NCBI RefSeq assembly: GCF_030848805.1
Contig: NC_092359.1
Span: 24,037,205 to 24,101,204, forward strand
Direction of reading: 5' to 3'
DNA: 64,000 nucleotides
Source: Temnothorax longispinosus
Taxonomy: Eukaryota; Arthropoda; Insecta; Hymenoptera; Formicidae
Part shown: piece by piece, positions 23,901 through 38,900 of the stretch
Layout: each line of letters opens with the position of its first letter
How positions within the stretch are numbered: position 1 is the stretch's first letter
Program-made: the position numbers and the translations under genes
Notes under the pieces: generated by a model
Databases searched by the model: none
Seen by the model: the letters and a program-made list of their open reading frames with translations, nothing else
What the model was told of the DNA's origin: nothing

Positions 23901-26900
23901 CTTCACATAATTTATAATTTTTTCTTTTTTCTTGTACAACAGATTTGTATCAACATTATATAAATGTCATCATAAACATCTTTTATTGAGAGATAAGCAT
24001 TCTATCAATTACGTACTACCCTCTTTGCCGTCCTTTCCTTTCGTCCTGTACAGCCCTAGTTTCTGACTGGGAGGAGTAGTAGTGCGTTCGACTATTTGAT
24101 AACTAGCAGGTGGTGTTATGTTCAGAATATTAGCAAGATCTTTAAGTACACCCATTATATCATCGGCAGCCTGACTATTTAAAGTTAAAGTCACGGTGAC
24201 ATTTCCGCTTTCTCGTAAAGGAATCGGAGGAGACTTGCCAAGCCTGAAGAATTATATAGTATCATAAAGAAATAATATCTCATATAATAATAAATAAAAA
24301 TATATACATGATGTGCTAAATAATAATAAATAAAAATAAATATACGTACTTGGACACTCCAAAATTCTCCTTGTCTTGTTTAGCTGCATCTTTTAAGTAA
24401 GTAGGCTTCAGTTTAATTGGAATCGGCGAAATCAGAGGTATAACGGGTGATACACGTTTCAACCATTCCGCCTCCTCATCGGATTCTTCCTCGATCAATC
24501 GCAGTCCGGGGAAACGGTGCATAAATTCTGGTATAATACATTCAGGCGAGGACGAACTCACGATGGTATCAGGAGAGTCCATATCGCGATTTGTCGTCAT
24601 ATTCTCTTTCTTATCATCAGCTACAAAAGAACATTTTTGTTTGATATTTCTATATATAAGGAGAGATTTTAAGTACTATATTACTTCTCTTATAAATGTA
24701 TATAGAGCAATATATTTATATTATTATTCTATTTGTTTTATATATTTTTTTTATTTTACTAATATTATTTTTCTTCTATTCTTCTTTCCCTTCTATTCCT
24801 CTATTCTTATTCTTATTTTTATTGTTATTTCTCTTTTTTCGACTTATATAAACTTCTTATAATTAATATTAAATTTGCTTAGAATTTTATAATTACATTA
24901 AATTATTATTATTAAAAGATATAAATATGTAACATAATAAATAATTGCTCACTATCATCCAATTTCAAAGGCGGAAATTCCTGATCATAAAATCCTCTCT
25001 GCGTAGTCGGGGGTTGTTGGGGTGGCAAAGGGTCTAGTTCTCCAAATGGCTGTGTATTATAGTGATCAGAAATTCCAGGTAAACTGGCTGCTCCATAATT
25101 TCCAAGCAAATCACCAATTCTAGCGTTATAATCTTTTTGACTTCCAATTTTAACAAGATCTCCGCAACCAAAAATCGGACACACTCCGTAATTACGACTC
25201 AGATGGGGTTCTAAAACCGCCATCGGCTGAAGTTGCCGTAACTGAGTCATTAAATTATCCACAAATGTGTCATAATCCTCATCAAGGCGCGAAACTTTAC
25301 GGGACCGTTTTTTTTGAGGTGCAGTTACTGCATCTTTTCCCTGGCTCTGCTTTCTCTTCTGTTGATACTGTCTCCTCTTCAACTTCTTAAGATCTAAAGT
25401 ATTCCAGATGCAATTGTTACAATTTAATTTTATATAAGACATAACGAAAAGTTAATATATTAAAAATATATATCTATATATATATGTTACTTACCAGTTT
25501 TATCATCCATTGCGCCGTCCATGAGTTCCTCTTTGGTAGTAAGAAAGTCTTTGGTATCCGTCTGCAACTGACTGGCTGACGTGCCAGCAGTGGACAAAAC
25601 ATCCTCAAGACCGATTTCCTTTTTCACCTCGACTAAAGGCACTGTGTTGGAACCCGATGGGGCAGCGGACCCGATAACGGTCTGTGGTGGAACCGCAACG
25701 GCCCCGTGATTATGAGGCACTTGTTGTTGAACAGATTGTTGCTGAACGGAAGCAGCCGAAGAAGGAGGAACTTGTTGCTGTACCACTGGTACAACAACAC
25801 CAGTTGGCTTGTGCGCCACTGCGGTTTGATTTTGGGATTGTTGGATTTGAGTTTGTGGCCCAGATACGTTACTAGAGTTACTGGTCGATAGTTGGACACT
25901 CTTCGAGGCTATTCCCGAGGTTACCAATGGCTTATTTTGTAAACCAACCTTCGAAATGGAAACAGCAACACGTTGTTGAGTCTGAGGCCCTTCGCTGATG
26001 CCAGTTCCCAGTTTGTTTTGACTTCCAGAAGTCTCTTGTTGATTCATAGAAATATTCGGAGACGTTTTTGTCGTTGTTATTGTTGAAGAAACTGGCTGTT
26101 GACTTGATATAGAATTTCCTGAAGAACTTGCTGAAGAAGTAGGAATTGACTTTGTTGTTTGTTGCTTTAAGCTTTCAGTTTGTGCTCTTTGTGTCGTAAT
26201 CGCACTAGACGATGAAAGAGGAGGTTTAGCAGATTCTTCTTTAGTTGGTGAACTTTGAACCTTTAAGGGTGTCACTGAATGCGACAAAAAGGAAGTTTCC
26301 CTCGCAAGAACTTGTTTATTTATTACTGGCTTCGGTGTTGGGGTGTCATTCAGTAACTGAGGAAGCAAAGAAGGTGACGTAGGAAGTACGACTGGCCGAG
26401 CCAGTTGTGCTTCCAGCGAAGGAACTATCGGCAGACTGGGCCCTTGCGACGATCCTGAAGTTGTGGCACATGCTGTATTTTGCAATAATTGTTTTAGCAA
26501 CACATTTTGGGATTCCTCTGATCTTAAAGAATTAGAGGAACTTTTGCTGGAATCTATCTCTTTCTTTTCTTGGATTTTAGACTCTTCAGGATCCTTTTTC
26601 ACTTTCACCGTAGATTGATTTTCAAGATTATTATTGTCCATTGGTAGAAGACCAGATTTATACTGATTCTGATTTGAGGTCAAAAGGGGACTTGGAGCTT
26701 GCGATAAAGTCGATTGAAGAATACTAGTACTTGAAACTCCACTAGAAGTTGCCAAAGGTGGCACAATAGTCCTAACACATTGCATTGAGCTGGTTACGGC
26801 TGAGCTAGTATTTACCAGTACTCGAGGTGTGGAACATCCTGAACTGACTTGGAGGATCGCCTGAAAATTCTGCGAGCGTTGTATTGAAGTCGATGGCAAA

Positions 26901-29900
26901 ACAGAACTTAAATGATTAGCAGACTGGGTTGATACTGTGTTGCTTCGACCATGACCAGCAACTGAAGGTTTCAAGGAAGTAGTTCCAGCCAGCATAGCAT
27001 TCAACATGGCGTTTGAAGTAACAGGAATGGAGGTTGTAATGGCTCTAGAAGTAACTATACCCGAAGAAGTACTTGAAAGATTAGAAACCGTAGTAGTCTG
27101 ACAAGTTGTTGCTGAAGAAGTCACTCTGAAGATCTGCTCACTATTACCAATCTTCGAAACTGTAGTAATAACTCCGCTACATTCTTTTAATTCTTTTTTC
27201 TCTTTCGTGGTCAATTCTGAATCTTTTGAAGGTTGAGGGCGACCTTGATCTATTCTTGTCAAAGTCGAAACACCACTCTGAACATTATTATTATTATTAT
27301 TATTGTTGTTGTTATTATTATTATTATTAAATAAATTCAATGTCGACAAAGGGTTAGAAGTAGACAAAACGCTTCCAGATTTCACTGAAGAAACCATGGT
27401 GACCACTCCAGTTTGACTCACTGTTGTCTGATTACTTTGCCCGATAGATGATAACAGTGTCCTCAATTGATGGGATACGTTGACCACATTGGAAGTCAAT
27501 TCTGTTGGTTTCGAGAGTGGCGATAAATGAGGAACTGTTGTCGTGTTTTGCAATTGCGCTACGGTACTAGCTACCAAAGTGGAAGCTTGGCTCGTCGGTG
27601 AAGAACTCTTTTTCACTTCAGAATTTTGACTTTTTATTTCATTTTTAGCTTCAGTTGAAGAAACTTGATCATTTTCGAGATTATCTTGCTCTAAATCCAT
27701 CAACGAATCTTGAAGGATATTTAAAGGCAATGTATCCAACGGAGTTGGCATCTGATAAATGAGACTTGATTTTAGCTCGCTACTGTTTGCCATTTCTGGT
27801 TTTGACGAAATAATATTATGCAACATATCTAAAATATCATCAGAAGATTCCTCCATTAAAGTTTTTTCTTCATTCAAACAATGCTGAAGAAATGGTTTAG
27901 AATTCTCCATTCCGGTACAAAGTTCTTCCTGACGATTCTTTTCATTTGAAAATGTATTTTTGTCATTATTAGTCTCTTCAATGTTCTTCTGAATTTCTCC
28001 TGATTTATTCGTTGCTTTTTGCGTATCAGAATCTGGAGACGTCTGTTCTTTATCATTCTCCACCGGTTCAGTGTCGTTTTCCAAGATGTTGACAAGCGAT
28101 AGATCATCGGTAACGGGTGACATCCTTTTCAGAATCGTCGTTGGAGTATCATTCTTATTTCCAACATTTTCTGCAGGATTGTGAATGGCTTCTAACATGC
28201 TCTCCAGTTCGTCTGTAGTATTTAACGGATCAGTTTTCTTCTCTTCAATTGACCCTGAAAAAGTATTTGATGATGTATCCGAAGAATCGCTTTCATCTTT
28301 GATTTTGTCCAGGATCTTTTTCTCCTCCTTCTTCTTCACTTCGCCTTCCAGATTTTCTGTTAATTTCTCCTTACTCTTTGAAGTAATATCCTTTTTTGAT
28401 AGGTCCGGAATCGACATTTTCGGAGTAGAAAGCGTCACAGAAGTTGGTTGTACACTTAATATTAACTTCGTAGAATTATTCAAAGATTCCGTTGTATTTA
28501 TCGTACTCGAAAAGGTTGTCAAAGGCTTATCTGAGAATAATATTTTCGGCATTTCATTGGCAGAGATGATTTTCGGGTTCAATTTTTCTTGCTGAGAATT
28601 GGAGATATTTTCCAAAACGGTTTGACTAAGCTTCGCGGCAATCTTTGCATCCGCCACAATACTTGCCATCGCTGACAATGTGACACCTCTTTGATTGCTA
28701 AAAGAGCTCGAGGAAACTTCCTTCAAGTCAAACTGATCTGTTATTTTAGCTTCTGTCACAGTTGGTTGAATTGAGACTTGATTCAGTTGAGAACTGGAAC
28801 TAATAGAAACTGAACTGGAAGTCGAGTTTGAAGAAATTGTATTTATTAAGGAAACCGCCGATTTTGAGACTGTTATATTAATATTTGTTGGTACGGTTGA
28901 GACTGATATTTTGGTATAAGATTTATCTGAAAAAATAAAGTTTGTAGGACTTTTGTTTTGTTTTGAAAATCTAGTTTGATCATCTGACGAACCTTCATTA
29001 GATGTATTTTCCTTGGGAGCATCAGTTTGTATGTTATCAGTTTTTTCAATCTCTTCGTCGCAAGAACCCTTAGAAAGATTGTCTTCAGGAGATTTCGTCG
29101 TAGGATCAATGATAACCACTTCAGATTCACTTACTAAAGATACCATAAGTTCTTGATCAGGAGACTGATCCAAATAAGGACCTGGAGAAGGATCAACTCG
29201 AAGTTCTTCTTCATCTGGAGATTCTGGAGTATCAGTTACAGCGACTAGCTTCTTTCCAGACTGCAAGGTCCTCACTATATCGAGTCTAAGACCTTTTTTA
29301 TTCCTTGAATGAGACGGAGCTAGATCTTCGTCACTTAAAATCGGTTCTTCTGATTGTGATTCAGAATTATCGATTTCTAAAATCTGCACTAAATCGTGAC
29401 CTTGACCAGCATCGTTCACTAAAGCGTGACAAAGAGAATCGTTACTATCAGCAGAGAGATCCACCACCATTCCAGGTTCAAAGAGAACATATTCTTCCTG
29501 CATATCACCTTCTAAAGTTCCTGAAATAACATCAACCAGCTCCGAGTCGCCAAACTGCTCAATCACAGTGATATCGTCACTATCTCGTTGAGCTGTGGAA
29601 CTCAAAGTCACCTCGGTATTGACTATAGTTTTATCATCATCATAATCTGTCGTATCTGGAAGATGTTCCAGCTTTTCTCCAGGACTTTCCAAAGTTAGAG
29701 ATCCATTATCTAAAGTTGAAGAAGTTAAAGAAGAGCTCTGAACAGCTGATTTCACCTCCAAAGTTGTTGGTGAAGCCTGTGGCGGCGTATGCGAATCGTC
29801 GTCGAAATCATTGTAATCAGCACAGACCAGCGAGCTGATTCTGGTGGTTTTCCGATTCGTAGAAGTATTTGCTTTCTCTTCCAATGACTGTTCTTTTTTC

Positions 29901-32900
29901 GCCTGGGACGTTTCCGATCCTTTACCACCCTTACTGCTTTCTGCCTTGCTCGACCACATCGGCGATCCACCCCTTAAGCCCAACTTGAACCATCCAAACC
30001 GTCCAAAATTAGGAAAATGTATTGGCTTTGTCGATTTATTGAGGCTTTCCCCATTTTTAGTAGAATTTTCTGATAAAAAAATATGTTCTTGAGAAACTTG
30101 TTGACAATCCTGCTCCTGATTACCTGGTGAGCCGCCCCTCAATCCTAATTTAAAATATCCGGGCTTTCCAAAATCAAGAAAAGGAATTGGATTTAAGGAA
30201 TTATTGGAGTTTCCTCCACCTCTAGGAAGATTATCTGATAAAGAACTTTGTTCTTGAGAAACTTGCTGAGAAATTTGCTGAGAAACTTGTTGTTGATCAT
30301 TTGAAGTTGCAGTTAAATTAGCATTTTGTTGGACAAAATTATGAGGTGTGTGGGGTGTTCTTGGAGTTCCAGGGTTTTCCACACTCTGAGGTCTGTCTGG
30401 CATAGCCGGGCTATTTCCGGTAGACTGTCTTCGCTGCATCTGCATAGGAGATCCGGCTACCATAGGACTTCTAGGCATCATAGGAGAGCTAGGTGGTTGA
30501 TTGGTTGTCGAGGAATGATGATGATTACCATGAAGCATTGGTGAAATCCTGTTCATTGGACTGGGAGGTTGTGAAGTCGGATTCAACTGTTGTTGAAGCA
30601 TCGGAGAACCCATTGTTGTCTGTTGCACCATGGGTGAACTTGGAGGTTGGCCATAACCTTGTTGAAGTTGCTGATGAAGTTGCGGACTGGGGGAGTTTGA
30701 TGGTTGAGACACCATCGGCGAATTGGGCGGTTTTTGTTGCTGTTGTTGCATTTGCAAGAATTGCCGTTGCTGTTGTTGTTGTTGTTGTAGGATATGCTGT
30801 CGTTGCTGAGCCATTTGGAGTGATCTTGTGCCAATAGAATTCTGTCCTTCCTGAGAAATACCCTGAGAAACACCTTCATGTTGTTGATGAAGAATTTGTT
30901 GACGTTGCTGAACCATTTGAAGTGATCTTTGAGCAATAGAAGCCTGTCCTTCTTGAGAAATAACTTCATGTTGCTGTTGGTGGAGAATCTGTTGTCGTTG
31001 AGCCAATTGCAAAGATCTTTGAGCAATAGTATTTTGTCCTTCTTGAGAAACAGATTGAGAAACACCTTCATGTTGTTGCTGTAAAATTTGTGGTCGTTGT
31101 TGAGCCAGTTGCAATGATCTTTGAGTAATAGCGCATTGTCCGTCTTGAGAAACATCTTCATGTTGGTGCTGTTGTTGAAGAATTTGCTGTTGACGCTGTT
31201 GAGCTATTTGTAAATTTCTTTGAGCAACAGTATTTTGTCCATCTTGAGAAATATTTTCATGTTGCTGATGTTGGTGAAGGATTTGTTGACGATGTTGTGC
31301 CATTTGTAATGTTCTTTGAACAACATTTTGTCCAATTTCTTGAGAAATATTTTGTGAAACACTTTCATGCTGCTGTCGCTGCGCAATTTGCAGATGCCTT
31401 TGAACAGTAATATTTTGCCCATCCTGAGAATTACCTTCCTGTTGTTGCTGAAGTATCTGCTGCCGTTGCTGAATCATTTGCAGCGTTCTAGGACCGATAG
31501 AATTTTGTCCTTCTTGAGAAATACTCTGAGAAACAATTTCATGTTGTTGCTGGAGAATTTGTTGGTGCTGTTGGAGAATTTGTTGTCGTTGCTGCGCCAT
31601 CTGCAAATTTCTTTGAGCCGCAACAACATTATGATTTTCTTGAGAAATAATATCATTCTGCTGCTGCTGCTGAAGAATTTGTTGTCGTTGTTGTGAAACT
31701 ATTTGCAACGATCTTTGATTAATAGAATTCTGTCCTTCCTGAGAAACACCTTCAGGCTGTTGTTGAAGAATTTGTTGCGGTTGCTGAAGAATTTGCTGTC
31801 TTTGCTGAGTCATTTGCAACGATCTTTGAGTAACAATATTTTGTCCATCTTGAGAAATGCCTTCTTGTTGTTGTTGTTGTTGCTGCTGCTGCTGGATAAT
31901 GTGTTGTCGAGCCGTTTGCAAATTTCTTTGAGTAACAACATTCTGTCCTTCTTGAGAAACATCAGTCTGTTGTTGCTGCTGAAGAATCTGTCTTTGTTGA
32001 ACCATTTGCAAATTTCTTTGAGTAATAACATTCTGCCCATCCGGAGAAATATCATTCTGTTGTTGTTGCTGGAGAATTTGTTGCCGAGAAACACCTTCAT
32101 GTTGCTGTTGCTGAAAAACTTGCTGCCGCTGCAATGTCCCCCGAACGACAGTACCTTGTCCTTGATCTTGAGCGACACCTTCATGCTGTTGCTGAATAAT
32201 CTGCTGTCTCTGCAATAACTGCTGATGCTGTTGTTGATTCAGCAATTGTTGTTGTCCTGACTGCGGATTATAAACGACCCCTCTCCTCTGCGTCCCTTCT
32301 GGTGGCCTGACAAACCTTTGAGGTAAACTATGAACTCTCACACCCTGATCAACCATCAATTGTTGCTGATTTCGCGTTTCCGCTGTAAAGGCACCAGGAG
32401 AAGTTGCTAATCTTCCGCCAATAATGGCTCTGTGTTGTGGCGAGGTCATTCGCGTAGTGTTGGGATTGCACAGACCCGGAGAAGGCATTGGCCCAGGACT
32501 GAAGGGACTTTCGTCACCTTGAGAATGAGGAGTGCCAATTCTTGGCGATTGTTGCTGAACATTATGAGGTGACATTGTACCTGGATTAGTTGATTGAGGG
32601 TTGCCTGGACTATGTTGAAGTAGCGGTGTACCTGGACTATGTTGAACAATTGATGGAGTTGCTGGTGAATGTTGAATCATACTAGGACCAGGACTTTGAG
32701 AGACCAATGCCGCTGGAGAATGCATCGGAGAATGTTGAGAAGGTGACATCAACGGAGAACAGGGTTCGTTTGGTTGGGGTTGAGTCTGTCGTTGTTGTTG
32801 TTGTTTGTTATTATACTCCTGGAGCAATATGCCGTGTTGACGATGTTGCTTACGCGAAGTATCTAAATGTTTCTGAAGAGCGGCTTGCTCGACAGAAACT

Positions 32901-35900
32901 CGTTGCAGTTCAGCGGCGTCGTTCTCTGTCAGTTCGTGACCAGATTTACGAAGTTGACGTTGTTTACTATTGAGAGACTGGAAAGAAATGAGATAAAAAA
33001 AAACATGAAAAATGCGAAAATCCAGGACAAATTAGAATTAAAAAATTAAAATTAAGATTAAAGCTTATTATTGTAAAATGTAAAAATATTTTAGTAAGCA
33101 TTATTATAATATCTAAGTAGTTTTAGTTAATAGTGTGATATTAATTTATTTATATTTACCTTTCTTATTTTACGAAGTTTTTGGACCTCTCCCTCATAAT
33201 ATTTCAATTGTTGCAATAATATCTGCTGCTGACTATTGAGCCATTGTTCATAATGCATCTGCGTTTGCCGATCTTGCTCATTAACTATATTTTCTGGTGG
33301 AGTAGGTGGTGCTGGTTTTTGAGAAATGTTGAACATAGCCACTCTTGCTAAATTAATAGAAATAAATAAAGTTAAGTTAATATAAAATAAACTAAAACTA
33401 TTGTAATGTTTAAAATTATCTATTATTCAGACAAAATTTATCGTCGAGAACAAGCCTAATAAAACTTTAATCAATTTTAATAAAAATTAATAAACACTAC
33501 GTGTAACTTATTTTGTGACTTGATTTACTTTTTATCTTAACTGATTATCTCTTTTTATTTTAATAAATTAATTCAGCTTAATAAATTATTCTCGACTATT
33601 AAATAACCATCCAACTAAAAAACATGTAATAGAAGACTACTAACGTTCAGGCGGGGTTTGTGTTGCAATCGGCTGTCTCGACCCCACTTGCGCCGCTGCT
33701 AGTTTTGTCGTCCCTTCAGCAGCTACACCACTTTGTTGCCAGTTAGTGTTAGGTGCAGAAGGTGATCTCGCCGTACAAGGTGGTCTTATCACGGGCACCA
33801 TACCCTGAGGAGGTGATGTAGTGCCCAAAACATCAGCTTTAAGTTTTTCAAAATCGCTGTCGCTCAAAAGACTCCCTCCGGTGACATTTTCGGTCTGTTG
33901 TTGCTGTTGCTGCTGTTTTTCTTGTTCCCGTTTCTCCTGCTCTAACAGCTCCTCCAGCAGTAATGGCTGCTCCTGTGAACACGACTGCTGACAGTCAAGG
34001 TCGATTTTTGGTACAAGAAGTGCTACTTTGAAGGTCTAAAGGTTAAAATTGCGATTGCATTAAGATTGAATATTAAGTTGTAAAATCATAACTAAAATTA
34101 TAACTACACATGTAAATAGTTTAAGTGCAGTGTGTGTGCGTGCGCGCGTGTGCGTATGCAAGAAAAAATAAACGTAGATAAAATATGTAGATAAAATGTA
34201 TTGCAAATTAATCTATATTTATATATCTCCATTAATAATCTTCCTTTTCTCTATCTCTGTTATAAATATATAAAAAACGAAAAAAGAAAAATTTGTAGTC
34301 TAAATTGATAATATACACAAATATACATGCAAAACAATTTCAACATTGATGCGTTAATCATAAAAAAGCGATATTCTAGATCACATTGCTTTAATGAAGA
34401 ATTAATTAAGCAAAATTTAGTAAAATACAGGATTTTGTCAAAATTAATAAAATTAATTTTCGTGCAATATGGATGCAAACGTTTAAAAATGCATATAAAA
34501 AAAGGGTGCAAAAAGATGCAAATGTTAGTGACTTTTTCTTTACTTTTATAATAAGACATAAGTAAGTTTTTCTCAGATAACTTTATGGTTTATTTGAGCT
34601 TTCAATATTTATCTTTATTAATATATATTATATTCTATAATAAATAAATAAATTAATTACAAATAAACAAATGTTTTGTCTATATTAGTTAATTTATTAT
34701 TCTATTTAGAACATACCATATCGTATAATAGATAACTGTTTATTTTTTAATTATACTCTAAAATACGTAAAAAAATTCTGCGGAAGTTATATATAAAATG
34801 AGGATTTATTTATTCTTGTATTAACGTCGTTGTATTGTAAAATGCCCCGAATCTCGCTTACCTGCAGAAGCAAAGGTCTCCGGTGAGGGTGCAGCACCAC
34901 GGGTCCCATTGGTGGACCCGCCACCGGTACCTGGTGCCCCGTCATATGAACTGAGGGCCGTGTCATACCTCGCCCACCACCACCACCACCCGGACATAGT
35001 CCCATCTAGACACATGCACCAACACCAAATGCATATTGCAAACTTGCACACCCAGGCCAAAAACACCAGTCAGTTTTCTTACCACACCTTCCCATTGCCA
35101 CTTAAACATTTTCCACATTTATTTTGATCTTATTTATCATTATTTTTTATTTATATTAACATAATTAATATATGACAAAAATAATATAAAACAAATTTTT
35201 ATCAAAATAAATAAATTTAAAAAATAAGAAAAAATTCTTTTATCATGATTTTAAGAATGTTCATCTCAAAAACAATAATTTATAAAACTTTAAATCGATA
35301 GGTTCTAAGTATTGCAGATGTTTCTCCAATTGTTATTATTAATATATATTAGTAATTGTAACGTCTCAACACACACAATACACGCACACAGAAAATGTTT
35401 TTGGCATAGAAAGTGTTAAATCTATTATTTAGCTACGCCTACAATCACAGCAAATTTTTCAAGTCTTAGTTTCGTTTCATCAAATTATTCTAAATAAAAC
35501 AAGATTTTATTTTAAATTTGTTATTGTTTGAGTATAATTCAATGAATATATATTAATTTAGTAATGTATTTAAGCTTCTTTCTATTTTTTACTAAATAAT
35601 TTCCTCATAATTAATTACTGCAATTATTAAAATTATTTTATAAAACACTCCCACATTTAGAAGTAACTTTCATGTAAATATGCTTTGTAAAATAAGATTA
35701 CAAAAAATATTAACATATATTTCTAAAAATATTTGTTATCTTAAAATTGCAGCTTAGCAAATTATGTAAAATTACTTCTATTTAATACTGCATAGCCGCG
35801 CAAAATATTTTTGAAATAAATTCAGCAGATGTGTACGAAACTGACTGACACATATATTATACATGCAATCATGAGATGTTTTATTAATTATATATTATAA

Positions 35901-38900
35901 AATGCTAACAAACCATATGATGTAATTAATTATTTATTATCAATAATTTTTTTAGTAAAGTATTGGCATAATAACGCGTTATTAAAATGACCAATGTTTT
36001 GTTTCTTTTATTTACAAATTTTTGCAAATTTCCTATAAAAATCTTTATTTTTTCTATACACACACACGCACACGCATACACACACGCATACGCACACACA
36101 TACACACGAACACAGAGTATAGCATTTAATTTTATGACCTAAATTATCTGTTATATGGATTATTATCAAAAATTTTTTTAACAAGAGCATTATCTTGTAT
36201 ATTTAATTTTATCTTTTTAGTCTCTTTACTTTATAAATCCACTAACTTGATTCTCTCGCAATTACATGAAAAAATTAAATATCAAACGATGTATAAATTT
36301 TCAGATTAAATATAAACATCGACACTCACTTGTATCGGTCCAGGATATGGCGGTGGTGGTCCCGGGTAAGGGGGTGGTGGTGGTGGCGGCGGTGGCGGTG
36401 GCGGCGGCGGAGCCAACGGCATCCGGGGACTAATTATATGATTTACAGCAACTACTCTGCCCGGCATATTTGGCACCCCCGCCGCAACTCGCATGCCTAG
36501 CCGTTGTTGTTGCGAGACTATAATAAAAATATATATTATACATATTAAATGTCAAAATTTAAAGACTTACATACACAAAACACAACATAATATAAATATT
36601 AGACCGAAGATAAAAATATTGTAACTAATTCGAGATTTTTGTAAAATATAACTTTTTACGCAAAAAAATCTAATATTTTAACTCCAAAATAAACAAATAA
36701 TATTGTTACGAGTTTTTTAAAATTTACCTTGTATATGCGCCTGCGAAAGTCTCTGCGGATGTCCAGGAAAACTCGGTGGATAACTCACAGTTACCGTATT
36801 TGTGGAAGTCACCACACCAACCGCTCCATCCGGTGAAAGCAACCTTGTTCCTGGTGGTATCGGTCGGCCCATCGCTGCCGCCTGTTGCACTTGCTGATGC
36901 ATCTGCTGTTGCACTACTTGCGCCTGCATTGCCTGCGATGTCGCTTGCGGCGATGTCATTGTCGGCACGTTAGAATTTTCTGTCAAACTCGTGCTCGTTG
37001 AGCAGGAATCAGCAATTTCAGAAGATGAACTAGTCAATTCTGGCTTCTGATCTTCGTCCCTGGTTTCCTTTTTTTGCTTATCGTCTTTGGAATCAACTTC
37101 GACTTGGTCGAGTTCCAGATCAAAAATGGTCTTCTTCCCACCCGCGATCGTGTCCAGTTCAGGATCCGCATATTCCAGAATGTTGAAGTCCGCTCCCATT
37201 TCAGCTTTAAGAATAACAAATTTTTAGTTTTAAATTTTGTTAATCTATATAAACAAATTCACTCTTAACTCTTTTTTTTAAGATTAATTTATATAGGCTG
37301 ATTTTCCGTTTAATTATATTTTTTAAATTCAATTCTTCATATTCTTTCTTGTGCAACACACATATACACACTTACCGAGCAGTTCGTCATCATCATCTGC
37401 TAGATCTCCCAATATTGCACTGACTCCCTCAACTTCGACTATCGGACCGGCTCCTTCCTGTTCCAGCTTTTCCAATTCAGCTGTCACATTGTCGGGGATC
37501 TCGGATGCTTCTGAAGTAGCCACTCCCGCGGTCTCACTCATCGTCGTGGGAATGAGTGGTGCTCGGACCATCCCTGGAGCTGTGCTCAACACGCGAATAC
37601 CTTGGTTTAAATTGTCCTGTCCCGTTCGCGCGATGCGTTGATTCTGTGCCTGATTCACATCTAAACAAAGATTTTTCTCATTTTTTTAAATCTTTCATCT
37701 ATAGACTTTCATATTTGTGTAATATCAAACTCCTCTCACATTTCAGATTACAATTTATGTAAAATGCTAAAAAACATCTTTGATGAATGTTTCTGAAGAT
37801 TTTTTAAATTTACCTGTAAATCTCTGTTGTTGCAAAATGTCATAAGGTTCAGAAATGGCATTTCTTACTGCTGGCAATCGTGTTTGAAGGCTTTGAGTTG
37901 CCTGGAAATGCTGCTGAGCAGCTATATTGGTAGCTACTTGGGGCCTATTCTGCAGTAGTGTCCTGGTACGATGGTCAATCGGATTCTGAATATTTCCAGC
38001 TACAGGATGTCGCGAGTTTATTCCTGAATTCATACATTACATGTAGAAACTTCACGTAAAAATCAAAGATTTCACATTAAAAATAAAAGTGACAATATAA
38101 TAAACTGATTTTATGAGAATATTTAAATGTTATATAAATGTTATATGTATAGAAATAAATATTGTACAGCAAAAGATATTTGTTATAAAATAGAAGTATA
38201 AATTAATATTTATATATTAAAAATTAACAAAAATATTGCGTGCATACCAATGGAATTTCTTATTAAGACGTTTGGTTGAGTGGGTATTCTGGGCCTAATG
38301 ATGCCTGGCGGAAGTGGATGTCTAAAAGTACCTTCACTAGAGTTGTTTTGTACTTGAGAATGTTGCTGAAGTTGCACATGACCCGCTTCAAACTGTTGCT
38401 GGTTGTTCTCCGTATTATTTTGTCCATCTGAGTTGTGAATGTAATTGAAAAGTTCGAAAATGTGATTTTAATTAAATTTTAGTTTAATTAAGTTTCAGAG
38501 AATATGTGACTCATATTTATTATAATTATTAGTAATTAATATAGTTACAGTAATTAAATTCATATTTATTATAATCATTAGCTTACATCGATTTGCCAAC
38601 ATCTATTGTTATAGCAACATTGATAAATTGCGAGTTTATTCTAATTATTCTAATCTAATACTAATATAAAATTATAGAATAAAATGTACCTTGAACCCAG
38701 TTGGCGCCGACTCCTTCAATCTTCTTACTAAACTGTTGTCTTTGCAGTAAGTCCCTCAACTGTCTATTAACTTCCGGTTGCTGTCCGAAGGCTACCTCTT
38801 GTTCCTGAGGTGTTCGAGGAGTCTCAGAACCTCTGGGCGATGGATAGCCAGATGCGGCAGGGATGGATGTAGGAGTGACAGGTGGCTGGCTGTAAGGATC

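Noticed and set aside
30740..32056. Regularly spaced repeats resembling a CRISPR array
   Set aside because: Units are coding, diverged and in frame within a eukaryotic exon; no unique spacers.
31367..32218. Leucine-rich ORFs on the plus strand
   Set aside because: They are the antisense reading of the KMT2 Gln minisatellite (CAG/CAA read as CTG/TTG) and have no independent start context or domain.
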